Origin: Bog-473 sp963783965
Lineage (GTDB): Bacteria > Actinomycetota > Acidimicrobiia > Acidimicrobiales > RAAP-2
Direction of reading: 5' to 3'
DNA: 64,000 nt
Assembly: GCA_963783965.1 (NCBI GenBank)
Contig: CAWAPQ010000001.1
Location: 248,001-312,000, forward strand
Position 1 is the first letter of the stretch. Each line of letters opens with the position of its first letter. Shown here in pieces: positions 1-7,089 of the stretch. A program made the position numbers and the translations under genes. The notes beneath the pieces were generated by a model. The model saw only the letters and a program-made list of their open reading frames with translations. It had not been told where the DNA came from and did no database searches.

Positions 1-231
1 GCCCCACATGGTGAAGAAGTGGGCCAGGCCGGGTACCGTCCACTGCAGGAGCTTGCGCTGGCCGGCAACCTCGACGGTCTCGGCCTCCACCTTGCGGCTG
101 ATGGGTCCTCGGGCCCGGTTGGGGTCCTTCTTACCCGAGCGGATGAGCCTGGACAGCCAGTGGAAGCGGCGGGCGGCAATGCCGAAGCCAATGACCGTGA
201 CCAGGAGTCCAATGATGATTCTGACGGGCAC
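1..231 (-). CDS. (Fe-S)-binding membrane oxidoreductase, N-terminus only (cut by window edge)
   Basis: The first 77 codons are visible, running off the left edge. A GTG start at 231 is preceded by GGAG at a 5-base spacing. The N-terminus is a hydrophobic helix (residues about 3-20), then a basic stretch, then the motif GQRKLLQWTVPGLAHFFTMW. That motif is the hallmark I recall for the actinobacterial heterodisulfide-reductase-like Fe-S oxidoreductases (Mycobacterium Rv0338c type), which have an N-terminal nitrate-reductase-gamma-like membrane domain followed by CCG/4Fe-4S domains. The cofactor domains lie outside the window, so the electron donor and acceptor cannot be judged. The gene points away from the tRNA, which fits it being the undisturbed core-genome flank of the insertion zone. 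Confidence 0.8.
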   Translation of the reverse strand, partial: MPVRIIIGLLVTVIGFGIAARRFHWLSRLIRSGKKDPNRARGPISRKVEAETVEVAGQRKLLQWTVPGLAHFFTMWG

Positions 232-536
232 GAATGCTCCTCGCCTATCTCAGATCGTCGAACGGGGACAGTGACGGAGTGCGAGCGTCACCTGGGATTT
301 CGATGCGGGCACGAGAATAGTGGGACCACCCCACCTGGGCGAAGTCCGGGGTTGGGCTCCAATGGAAGGGTGCCGGCGCCGTCTGCTGGATGCCCGGCCC
401 GGCCCTCCCCGAAACCCCGGCTCCCGGGGGTTTCGGGGCCCTCTCGCCCATTCGTCTGCGGACCTCCGAAGCGGCCTCCCGCCTGGGCCCGGCCGGGGAT
501 GCGCGTTTGCCCAGCGTGTAGATTTGCGGGGTTCTC
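232..536. other. Intergenic region between Fe-S oxidoreductase and tRNA-Gly
   Basis: No credible gene. It must hold the divergent promoters of the oxidoreductase and the tRNA. Its only striking feature is the strong hairpin at 407-438. Open frames on both strands here lack recognisable protein features. Confidence 0.5.
407..438. other. Strong GC-rich hairpin (possible terminator or insulator)
   Basis: CCCCGAAACCCCGG (407-420) and CCGGGGGTTTCGGGG (424-438) form a 14-bp stem with one extra G and a 3-base loop CTC. No T-run follows on either strand, so it is not a classical rho-independent terminator. It sits between two divergent transcription units. Confidence 0.5.
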
Positions 537-607
537 GCGGGCGTAGTTCAGAGGCAGAACATCAGCTTCCCAAGCTGAGAACGCGGGTTCGATTCCCGTC
601 GCCCGCT
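537..607 (+). tRNA. tRNA-Gly(CCC)
   Basis: The cloverleaf folds by eye. The acceptor GCGGGCG (537-543) pairs with CGCCCGC (600-606), with discriminator T607. The D-stem is GTTC/GAAC. The anticodon stem TCAGC/GCTGA encloses the loop TTCCCAA, giving anticodon CCC. The T-arm is CGGG-TTCGATT-CCCG. CCA is not encoded. The 3' half of this gene is the insertion target of the neighbouring islands: it recurs at 4193-4238 and 6699-6733, and those copies lack the 5' half, so they are not functional tRNAs. Confidence 0.95.
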
Positions 608-610
608 CTC
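565..610 (+). repeat. Attachment-site copy 1 (3' part of tRNA-Gly)
   Basis: These 46 bp, from the anticodon arm to 3 bases past the tRNA end, recur without mismatch at 4193-4238. From 576 on they recur with one mismatch at 6699-6733. Identity at the tRNA end with divergence immediately after (TTGTCG here, GCACAT and GCCTCG at the other copies) is what site-specific integration by tyrosine recombinases leaves. Confidence 0.85.
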
Positions 611-677
611 TTGTCGAACATCGCAGGCCACACGGTGATTCTTGATGGTTCTTCGGAATCTGGCGGGGTCTGCGACC

Positions 678-831
678 TCACCGGACGACGATCGAACCCA
701 GCACACGCCAGTTCGGCTTGCCGGCGTAGAGCAGTGCTCTGATCCGGTAGTTCTCGAAGTTGCGGAAGCCGAAGCCGATCCGCTTGATGCGCTTGATCAG
801 GTTATTGGGCTCTTGATAGCGCCATTCACCA
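678..831 (-). pseudogene. ISL3-family transposase, C-terminal remnant
   Basis: The minus strand encodes NNLIKRIKRIGFGFRNFENY, then RIRALLYAGKPNWRVLG up to the stop. As I know the family, this is the conserved C-terminus of ISL3 (IS1096/IS1165-like) DDE transposases. The expected preceding NGAIK lies in another frame (about 815-831), so one base has been lost just before the NNL motif. Nothing upstream of about 835 resembles the catalytic core, and no terminal inverted repeats were recognised. It is a dead fragment of roughly 50 codons, about 70 bp downstream of the tRNA, and marks the accessory region. Confidence 0.7.
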
Positions 832-954
832 GCAACTGGCGAGGACCGCGTCACAGAGAACGCTTTTCGTGCCCACGACGCAACGGCGTGCCCCATGAAG
901 GTGCCTGTTCTCTCTTATGGCGGCTGAGGAGAGGGCGACGACCAGCTCTCACCG

Positions 955-1861
955 TCACGTTCGGCGTGCATGTTCCTTGCCCTTGAGCTGGCAAGTCAGG
1001 AGATCGAGTAGCGCTTGGGCGGCGCCGAGCGGTGGGCGCCCACGCGCAACCACTGCAGACATGTCTCGCCGTATTGCCGGTGTGACAGGAATGCCGACAA
1101 CGTTGTCGGCTACTGGTCGGATGGCCATTGGTGGGAGCAGGGACAGGCCGGCACCGCAACTCACCATTTCGACGAGGTACTGCATGTTCGCGACTTCACA
1201 GGCGACTCTTCGAGCGAGGCGGGCGCGGGCGCAGGCTGCGTCGATCTGCGAACGCAAGGCGGAATCGAGCGCGGTATTCAACGAAATCTCGATCGCGGAG
1301 CACCGCTTCATTGAGGCGGATGGTCCGACGACGCGCCAAAGGGTCATCGCAGCGCATCGCGAGGACGAGCGCATCGTGACCGAGGTCCGTGATCATCAGC
1401 CGGGCCAGGTCGATTGGACCGTCGACGAAGGCGACGTCGAGCTCGCCGTCGACAACTGCCCTCGCCAGATCGCCGGCCGCACCCCAGCTCAGACGGAGAG
1501 TAACTCCCGAGTGGGCCTTCCGGAAGGTCGTAAGAAGGGCGGCCAAGTCCACTACGCCAAGTGTCTGAATTGCCCCCACGTGCAGCTGGCCGCGTAGGAC
1601 ACCACCGAGACCTGCCACCGCATCACGACCTTCGTCCACCGCGGCGAGAGTTGCCCGGGCGGCAGGGAGAAGAGCCCGTCCGGCCTGGGTCAATGTGACC
1701 CGGCGGTTGTCCCGCACAAAGAGGGGCTGACCGAGTTCTCGTTCGAGTGCCTTGATAGAAGCGCTCAGACTGGACTGCACCACGTGTACCCGAGCGGCGG
1801 CACGCGTGAAGTGCTGCTCTTCCGCCACGGTCACGAAGTGCTCCAGTTGGCGTAGCTCCAT
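955..1861 (-). pseudogene. LysR-family transcriptional regulator, frameshifted
   Basis: The N-terminal part (1861 to about 1268) encodes a typical LysR winged helix: it starts MELRQLEHFVTVAEEQHFTR and continues with ASIKALERELGQPLF. The effector domain begins near residue 90. At about 1267 one extra base moves the reading frame. Removing it joins DFVEYRA to DSALRSQIDAACARARLARR and continues through GAGLSLLP to the stop at 955. The joined length is about 301 residues, normal for LysR proteins. It is either a recent pseudogene or a sequencing error, since no other damage is visible. It is divergent from the hemerythrin gene at 2005, the usual layout for a LysR target, with an operator-like palindrome between them. 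Confidence 0.8.
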
Positions 1862-1863
1862 AT

Positions 1864-1878
1864 ATCGATTCTATCGAT
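1864..1878. promoter_or_regulatory. Candidate LysR-type operator
   Basis: ATCGAT-TCT-ATCGAT is a perfect palindrome containing TCGATTCTATCGA, which fits the LysR-box form T-N11-A. It begins 3 bases upstream of the lysR start and 127 bp before the divergent hemerythrin gene, the position expected for autoregulation and target control. Confidence 0.5.
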
Positions 1879-2004
1879 GTTGACTAGCAGCAGAATCTAT
1901 TGGACCAATCGTCAGCGAGCGTGGAGAGTAGGTGCAGCAACGCAGGGGAATCAGCCCTAGCGGCCTGAAGGTTGCCCCTTTGTTGCTCCTAAGAAAGGAG
2001 GGTC

Positions 2005-2715
2005 ATGACAGACATCTTGGATATCGCAAGGTTGCCGGACACCCATGAGATGGTGGTCATCCATCGTGCGTTTCGTCGGGAGTCGCGCCTACTCGGTGAG
2101 CTGATTGGCGCCGTACCTGACGGCGACACCAAGCGAGCGGCCATCCTCACTCGGCATCTGGCCTGGTACCAAGCCGGTCTGACGAATCATCACCATGGTG
2201 AGGACCAGCTGCTCTGGCCACTACTCCACGAGCGCGCCGGCGTCGACGAAGTGATCCTGACTCGTATGGAGCGACAGCACGCTCAAGTGGCCGACACGCT
2301 CGCCCGCGCACTGGAGACGCTGCCGGCATGGCAGCTCTCGGCCGCCGCCGATCGCCGCGACCAGCTCGTCCGCGCCCTGTCGTCTCATTGCCGCGTACTC
2401 GTCGAACATCTCGATGACGAAGAACGCCATCTGCTTCCGCTTGCCGCCACTCGTCTGAGCAGTCCGGAGTGGGCTGCGCTGGGCGAGCACTTTGTCGCTA
2501 CGACTCCGAAGACCCAGTTGCTCATCTTCCTCGGAGCCGTCTTGGAGGAGGCGACGTCCGACGAGCGGGCCGCATTGCTCCACGCGATGCCTCGGGTGGC
2601 GCGCCTCGCATGGCGGATTGTGGGACAACGTCGCTACACCTCATACATACGACGAGTTCGTGGGACCACCACAAATGAAGCCCGCCAGCTATCCACCACT
2701 CTCAGGAAGGTTTGA
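2005..2715 (+). CDS. Hemerythrin HHE-domain protein
   Basis: A 236-residue soluble, helical protein. It has an excellent ribosome site (AAAGGAGG, 3 bases before ATG). Likely di-iron ligands are spread in the HHE pattern: H20, NHHHGEDQLLWP (H62-H64, E66), H92 in ERQHAQV, and EHLDDEERH (H135, E139, H142). Family members bind a non-haem di-iron site and sense or carry O2, NO or reactive species. The C-terminal 90 residues are helical with no recognised domain. The gene is followed 2 bp later by a split-barrel flavin/F420 protein and is divergent from a LysR gene, suggesting a small redox-stress unit. That role is inference. Confidence 0.8.
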   Translation: MTDILDIARLPDTHEMVVIHRAFRRESRLLGELIGAVPDGDTKRAAILTRHLAWYQAGLTNHHHGEDQLLWPLLHERAGVDEVILTRMERQHAQVADTLARALETLPAWQLSAAADRRDQLVRALSSHCRVLVEHLDDEERHLLPLAATRLSSPEWAALGEHFVATTPKTQLLIFLGAVLEEATSDERAALLHAMPRVARLAWRIVGQRRYTSYIRRVRGTTTNEARQLSTTLRKV

Positions 2716-2717
2716 CC

Positions 2718-3140
2718 GTGTTGTTCTCCGCACCAGAAGTTGCTTTCTTGGCGTCACAAGCGGTGGGCCGTCTCGCCACCGTCCATCCAGACGGGACGCT
2801 CCAAGTCAATCCGGTTGGTTTTACGTACAACGCCGAACTCGACACGTTCGACATCCACGGGTTCCGGATTTCAGCAAGTCGAAAATTTCGCAACGTCGCA
2901 GCGAACGGCCGGGCTGCGTTCGTCGTCGACGACGTCCCTTCGATCGACCCGTGGCGGGTCCGCTGCCTGGAGGTCCGGGGTTTCGCTGAAGCGATCACCG
3001 CAGCCGTGCAAACAGGAGAGGGACTGGACAACGCGGTGATCCGAATCCACCCCGAACGTATCATTAGCTTCGGGATCGTCATCCCTGACCAAGAGCCTCA
3101 GGAAATGACGGCTCACAATCGTGACGTCGCCCGACGGTGA
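2718..3140 (+). CDS. PPOX-class F420-dependent oxidoreductase (FDOR split barrel)
   Basis: A 140-residue split beta-barrel protein of the pyridoxamine-5'-phosphate-oxidase superfamily. Diagnostic pieces are FLASQAVGRLATVHPDGT, VNPVGFTYNAELDTFDIHG, KFRNVAANGRAAFVVDD and a C-terminal IRIHPERIISFGI. These match the small F420-binding FDOR-B type I know from mycobacteria and other actinobacteria. The start is the GTG at 2718, 7 bases after AGGAAGG; the TTG at 2712 is too close to that site. It lies 2 bp after the hemerythrin gene, so the two are probably cotranscribed. F420 versus FMN cannot be settled from sequence. Confidence 0.8.
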   Translation: MLFSAPEVAFLASQAVGRLATVHPDGTLQVNPVGFTYNAELDTFDIHGFRISASRKFRNVAANGRAAFVVDDVPSIDPWRVRCLEVRGFAEAITAAVQTGEGLDNAVIRIHPERIISFGIVIPDQEPQEMTAHNRDVARR

Positions 3141-3221
3141 GGACGGACGGGCGACAGTCGGGCGCGGCCCGGCTGCTGAATCCGCATACACACGTTTTGG
3201 CCTGTTTCGCAGATCCCCGAA

Positions 3222-3438
3222 AGTGAGCACCGACTGGTTTCAGAGGCACTGGCTAGGACTTATCCTTTTAGCACAGCTGGGCCTGACCATCGTCTTCATC
3301 GTCTTTGCGACGACGTACGGCTTCACGGGGAGCACCATCTTTTTTGGTGCCCTCGCTGGTTACAACTTCGTCGCTCTGTTGTTCAAATTTGTTCTTCGCT
3401 TATCCCAGAGGGTTCGCCAGTCCACCGATGACGCCTGA
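3222..3438 (+). CDS. Small two-helix membrane protein
   Basis: About 72 residues from the GTG at 3222. There are two hydrophobic segments (WLGLILLAQLGLTIVFIVFA and IFFGALAGYNFVALLFKFVL) with a short polar loop and a basic tail. A GTG at 3121 in the same frame would add 33 residues and overlap the previous gene, but neither start has a clear ribosome site. No family recognised. Its end overlaps the next start (ATGACGCCTGA), so it is probably the third gene of the hemerythrin operon. Confidence 0.5.
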
Positions 3439-3922
3439 CCAAATTGGGGGGGTTCGAGTCGATGCTGCGACCGCCAGCAACTGGGCTAGATCGTGGGAGC
3501 AATTGGTGGTGCCATCGGACTACCGGATTGTCGATGGTCCACCTTCGATACCCGACTATCTCATGCTGCGCTCGCTCGCAGGACTCGCGCTCCGAGACCG
3601 CAAGCAGGCTGAGATCGCCATTGGGGGCGCGTGGACCGCCGTCCATATCGTCGAGACCAAATCCGAAGCATGCGTCGGCATGGGTCGAGTCATCGGTGAC
3701 GGAGGATGGTGCTTTCACATCATCGACATGGCCGTATTGCCCATGCACCAGCACCTAGGACTCGGAGAAGCAATCCTTCGAGCACTCTTGGAGCGAATAA
3801 GGGCGGACGCTCCAAGTGCGTTCGTGAGCCTCTTGGCCGACTCGCCGGGCATCCGGTTATACCGGAGACACGGCTTCGCCCCAACGGCGCCGACGTCGAT
3901 CGGAATGGCTATCAACCCCTAG
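3428..3922 (+). CDS. GNAT-family N-acetyltransferase
   Basis: A 164-residue acetyltransferase. The acetyl-CoA motif A is seen as VLPMHQHLGLGEAILRALL (Q/R-x-x-G-x-G/A), preceded by VGMGRVIGDGGW and followed by YRRHGFAPTAPTS. The order YRIVDGPPSIPDY, MGRVIGDGG, FAPTAP matches the one-domain actinobacterial GNATs, whose substrates are unknown. The ATG at 3428 overlaps the end of the preceding membrane-protein gene by 11 bases, suggesting translational coupling. It is the last complete gene of the first inserted unit. Confidence 0.8.
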   Translation: MTPDQIGGVRVDAATASNWARSWEQLVVPSDYRIVDGPPSIPDYLMLRSLAGLALRDRKQAEIAIGGAWTAVHIVETKSEACVGMGRVIGDGGWCFHIIDMAVLPMHQHLGLGEAILRALLERIRADAPSAFVSLLADSPGIRLYRRHGFAPTAPTSIGMAINP

Positions 3923-4192
3923 GCAATTTGGACTGTACCGGGCGTTTGCTCGGCCATCATCGCCTCCTACATGCGATCTCCGCCGTCTGACGCTATGGCG
4001 GCTGCGTACTCTGCTTGCTGGCTGAGTACGCGAACACGTCCGTGCAACAGCGTGCAACAGTCCGATTCGGACCCATTTCGTGCAACACGCAAGGGGCAAA
4101 GGGGGACACTAGGGAACAACGACAACGGGCGGACGCACATCTCGACCAGCGCATTTCCTGATTTGGCCAGTTCAGCAAAACGGCCCTTTCGG
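3923..4192. other. Non-coding end of first inserted unit
   Basis: No gene supported. Holds three GTGCAACA repeats about 105-150 bp before the second attachment-site copy. An open frame on the minus strand here is antisense to the tRNA copy and gives the well-known spurious RRESNPRSQLGKPE protein. Confidence 0.5.
4041..4087 (+). repeat. Three CGTGCAACA direct repeats near attachment site
   Basis: CGTGCAACAG at 4041-4050 and 4051-4060 in tandem, and CGTGCAACA at 4079-4087. Short direct repeats about 100-150 bp from a tRNA crossover site resemble the arm-type sites of tyrosine integrases. The assignment is inference. Confidence 0.4.
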
Positions 4193-4238
4193 GCTTCCCA
4201 AGCTGAGAACGCGGGTTCGATTCCCGTCGCCCGCTCTC
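4193..4238 (+). repeat. Attachment-site copy 2 (junction of two tandem insertions)
   Basis: Perfect 46-bp copy of 565-610. It contains only the anticodon-arm to acceptor part of tRNA-Gly, so it is not a gene. It separates the hemerythrin/GNAT unit from the lactonase unit. Confidence 0.85.
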
Positions 4239-4623
4239 GCACATCACCCCAGTCCAGAGGCCATTTTTGCCGATTTTCCCTCCTGTCGAAAACCGCCATC
4301 TCTGAGCTTCGTGCCACAACGAATGGGGGCTTTCGCGTCCTCAGCATTGTTGTGAACTCGAATCAAAAACGCACCGCCGACACTTCCGATTTCGACTCCG
4401 TCGTCGCCCTCTCGGTGCGGTACGAACAATCCGTTCTGTGCAAACGTCACAGGTGCACGTGAGTGAGCCGCCCTCGATTCAGCTCCCGGCCGAACCGAAC
4501 AATTGAGAGCGCTCGTCCAAGAAGGAGGGGTTCGGCTTGTCTGCGCAAGCCCGCTTCCTTCCATCGAGGAGGCCGCACCGGTTCGCCCACTGGCGGTCGG
4601 TTGACGAGCGGGAGCCGCCTGGC
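4239..4623. other. Non-coding start of second inserted unit
   Basis: No credible gene. Base composition is less GC-rich than its surroundings at 4260-4440. The minus-strand open frame crossing it shows no family features. Confidence 0.4.
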
Positions 4624-5616
4624 TCAGTAGGCGCTGATGTGCTCGAAGTAGCGGCGCGGGGTCTCGACGAGCATGGTGTTGATCTGGTCTTCGGTGACGC
4701 CCTGCTCGCGCAAGTAGGGCAAGACTTCGTCGTAAATGTGGAGATAGCTCCACTGAGTCATCATCGCCAGCACGTTGGGGTCGATCCAATCGAGGTAGCA
4801 GGCGGCGTCGTGGGCCAGCACCATGCGGTCGGCATAGCCCCGGCGGCACATCTCGACGACTGTGTCGGCCCGAGCCTCGAAGGTCGTTTCCACGTTGAGC
4901 CCGAAACGGTCCATGCCGAGGATAAAGCCCTCGTCAGCCAGGGCGCTCAAATGGTCGACGTCCTCGCTGTCGCCGGAATGACCCAGTACCACTCGAGTTG
5001 GATCGACGCCTTCCTCATCGCACAAGAGTGCCTTGACAGCCAGGCCGGTCTGCGAGCCCGGGTGCGTGTGCACCGTGATGGGAGCACCGGTGATCCGATG
5101 GGCCCGGGCCACGGCCCGCATCACCCGGGCCACGCCATCGGTCATGCCCTGATGGTCGATGGCGCACTTGAGGAAGGCGGCTTTGACCCCGGTGCCGGCG
5201 ATGCCCTCGGCGATATCGGCGACGAACATGTCCACCATCGGGTCGGGCACCTCAGTGCCGAGCACTGCCGAAAGAGCGGGACCCCGGTAGAAGAAGAAGA
5301 AGGGCACCTGGTCGTAGGTGTAGCAACCGGTGGCGGGAATGATGTTCAGCTCCGGTACCTGTTCGGCGATGCGCTGAATACGGGGGATGTACCGGCCCAA
5401 CCCGACGACGGTGGGATCGACGATACTGCGGATCCCCTGGGCGGCGAGGGCCTTGAGCTTGCCAACGGCATCCGCCACACGGTCGTCCTCACTGCCCCAC
5501 TCGGCCGGATAGTTCTGCTGCACGTCCGGTGTCAGAACGAAGACGTGCTCGTGCATGTACGTCTCACCGAGGTCGGCGACATCGATTGCACCTCGGACGG
5601 TCTCAACGGTCCCCAT
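4624..5616 (-). CDS. Phosphotriesterase-like lactonase / PTE-family amidohydrolase
   Basis: A 330-residue TIM-barrel metallohydrolase. All binuclear-metal ligands of the PTE family are seen: HEH near the start (H22, H24), the carboxylated lysine in FLKCA (K150), H183 in ITVHTHPGS, H213 in VLGHSGDSED and D270 in LAHDAACY. Characterised relatives hydrolyse lactones, including acyl-homoserine lactones, with weak phosphotriesterase activity; the true substrate here is unknown. I take the ATG at 5616, 8 bases after AAGGGG, over the GTG at 5625. It is the only intact enzyme gene between attachment copies 2 and 3 and so probably travelled as cargo. Confidence 0.9.
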   Translation of the reverse strand: MGTVETVRGAIDVADLGETYMHEHVFVLTPDVQQNYPAEWGSEDDRVADAVGKLKALAAQGIRSIVDPTVVGLGRYIPRIQRIAEQVPELNIIPATGCYTYDQVPFFFFYRGPALSAVLGTEVPDPMVDMFVADIAEGIAGTGVKAAFLKCAIDHQGMTDGVARVMRAVARAHRITGAPITVHTHPGSQTGLAVKALLCDEEGVDPTRVVLGHSGDSEDVDHLSALADEGFILGMDRFGLNVETTFEARADTVVEMCRRGYADRMVLAHDAACYLDWIDPNVLAMMTQWSYLHIYDEVLPYLREQGVTEDQINTMLVETPRRYFEHISAY

Positions 5617-5682
5617 TTTGCCCACCCCTTCTGATCAGTTCCGGAGACCTTATTGATCTCTGGCGAATGGCGCCCGAGACGA

Positions 5683-5844
5683 TCACCGTGGGTGACTCGA
5701 CCTCCAAGGGAAGAACGAGAGTTGGTCGGAACGGTCCGGTTCTTCCGGCTCACCCTCCTCCTGGTTGAGCGCGCTCTGCTCATCCAACACGCCTTCAGCC
5801 GGCGCAAGCGATGCGTCAAGCGACGCGAGTGGCTTCGACACCAT
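5683..5844 (-). CDS. Small acidic hypothetical protein (53 aa)
   Basis: An open frame of 53 codons with GAGGAG placed 6 bases before the ATG. The product is acidic in the middle (QEEGEPEEPDRSDQ) and ends in an aromatic patch (LSFFPW). No family recognised. It lies 66 bp upstream of the lactonase gene, on the same strand. It could be a real short gene or chance. Confidence 0.3.
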   Translation of the reverse strand: MVSKPLASLDASLAPAEGVLDEQSALNQEEGEPEEPDRSDQLSFFPWRSSHPR

Positions 5845-6032
5845 GGTGGTCTCCTCATCGAACCTGGCCTTGCCACCGTGCCCTGCGGCCGGTTGGTGAG
5901 CGTCAGAGACCCAGGTGTCTCAGCTCGTCTGGATAAGTGAGAATGAATAGAAACCCCGGGTGTTCAGTGATGAACGCTCTCAGGGTGATGACCGGGTGGC
6001 CGGCGCCGCCGTCCCTCTTTCCCTTACCCGCG

Positions 6033-6575
6033 TCATTCTGACTGCAGGGGTCGGGCTGGCTGCACGCGGCTGGCGATCCATGCCGGGCCGACTGCGACCA
6101 TCAGGGCGATGATGAGCACCGCCGGAATGCACAGCGCGATGCGGAACCCCGGCACTATTGACGAGGATCCGATGCCCAGCTCGCCCCCGAAGAGGGCCCA
6201 GGCACCTCGCCCGACGACGATGCCCAGCGGGATACCGATGAGCAACGAGACCACGGCAAACGTCCCGGCTTGCCACGCGACAAGCGACAGAATCTGCCTG
6301 CGGACGAACCCGATCGTCTTGAGGATGGCGATCTCGCGGCGGCGGCGCTGGACCCAGACAACCATCAATTGCGCGAGCACCGCGACGCCCAGGGCCGCCA
6401 AGACGACCGCGAGGACCTCGGGCACTCCTTCGATCCGCGCGTAGTTGCCCACGTCGAACGGCGGCTGGCTCGTGACGAAGCACGTGCTCTGCTGCACCCC
6501 CCCGCAGTATGACGCCGAGGCCCTCCCAAAGCTGCCCACCTGGCGCGCCTGGTCCGGACCCGGCAGTCCACGGGC
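6033..6575 (-). pseudogene. FtsX-like ABC permease, C-terminal fragment
   Basis: From about GPDQAR to the stop, the frame is a close relative of the last 180 residues of the permease at 34061-36490. Shared segments include STCFVT, PFDVGNYARI, VVWVQRRRR, GFVRRQ and the end RVQPAR-LQ-E. Three membrane helices of the terminal FtsX domain are intact, but the first 600 or so residues of a normal protein are missing. The upstream end is fused to unrelated sequence. The intact homologue and this copy differ at many silent and replacement sites, so this is an old paralogue or an imported relative, not a fresh duplication. Confidence 0.8.
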
Positions 6576-6633
6576 GGATAGGGGTAGAGCGGCCGACAGC
6601 GCCCGGAACACCCGAGGTCCGCCGAAGGGCCGT

Positions 6634-6702
6634 GCCACCGGCCTCGTCGAAGGCACGTGTCAAACGGGCGATTCGTTCCGGCGGGGACATTCCCTCCATG
6701 AG
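6634..6702 (-). pseudogene. LLM-class oxidoreductase fragment
   Basis: Minus-strand codons read MEGMSPPERIARLTRAFDEA then GGT. This matches MEGMSAPVRLARLTQAFDEA in the intact LLM oxidoreductase at 33066-34064. Homology stops after about 23 codons on one side and at the attachment-site copy (6699) on the other. In the intact locus the permease precedes the LLM gene, whereas here the LLM scrap precedes the permease scrap, so the pieces were rearranged. Confidence 0.7.
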
Positions 6703-6733
6703 AACGCTGGTTCGATTCCCGTCGCCCGCTCTC
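6699..6733 (+). repeat. Attachment-site copy 3 (outer end of second insertion)
   Basis: Matches tRNA-Gly positions 576-610 over 35 bp with one mismatch (T for G at the fourth base of CGCGGG). It starts exactly where the LLM scrap ends. The mismatch suggests it is the oldest copy or belongs to a different element. Confidence 0.75.
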
Positions 6734-7089
6734 GCCTCGCCTAACTTCCCAGTTCAGACGTCGTTTCTGTCGTTCACCGCCCGATGAAGACCCTTCGAAG
6801 ACGGTTTCGTGCCCTCTTCGTGCCATACGGTGCGACGGCCCCGACGCGTCTCATGCCATTGTTCCCGGACGCATCATGTTGTCTATCGATGGGCGCCACT
6901 GCCGCCCGCGTTGACGTCGTCCGAAGGTGGAGCGCCGGGCGGCCCCGAGCACAGGCCCGAGCAGCGCTCCGTCGGCATGAACGCGCCCTGCTGCGAAGGC
7001 GGCCCGTCGGACGGGGACCATCCCACCCCCATCTCCTATCGTCGCCCGGCCTGCACCCGGCGGAGTCACCGGTAACAGGGCGAGGTGGC
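6734..7089. other. Intergenic flank beyond the last attachment copy
   Basis: No gene recognised. A long plus-strand frame runs through it, but only its last 36 codons (7090-7200) have recognisable content. Confidence 0.4.

Noticed and set aside
3857..4347. Minus-strand proteins with RRESNPRSQLGKPE / GIEPAFSAWEA next to the second attachment copy
   Set aside because: They are antisense translations of the tRNA-Gly 3' end, a well-known source of false proteins in databases.
4244..4849. 201-residue minus-strand open frame at the lactonase 3' end
   Set aside because: Shadow of the lactonase gene in another frame, rich in Arg/His/Pro; the extension beyond it shows no family.
608..6698. Search for an integrase or excisionase inside the tRNA-Gly insertions
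   Set aside because: No frame shows the R-H-R-Y motifs of tyrosine recombinases or serine-recombinase motifs; only the transposase tail at 678-831 was found.
6365..6826. Open frame on the minus strand containing SGRRESNQRSHGG
   Set aside because: It is again antisense to the tRNA-derived repeat (6699-6733) and crosses the permease scrap in a wrong frame.
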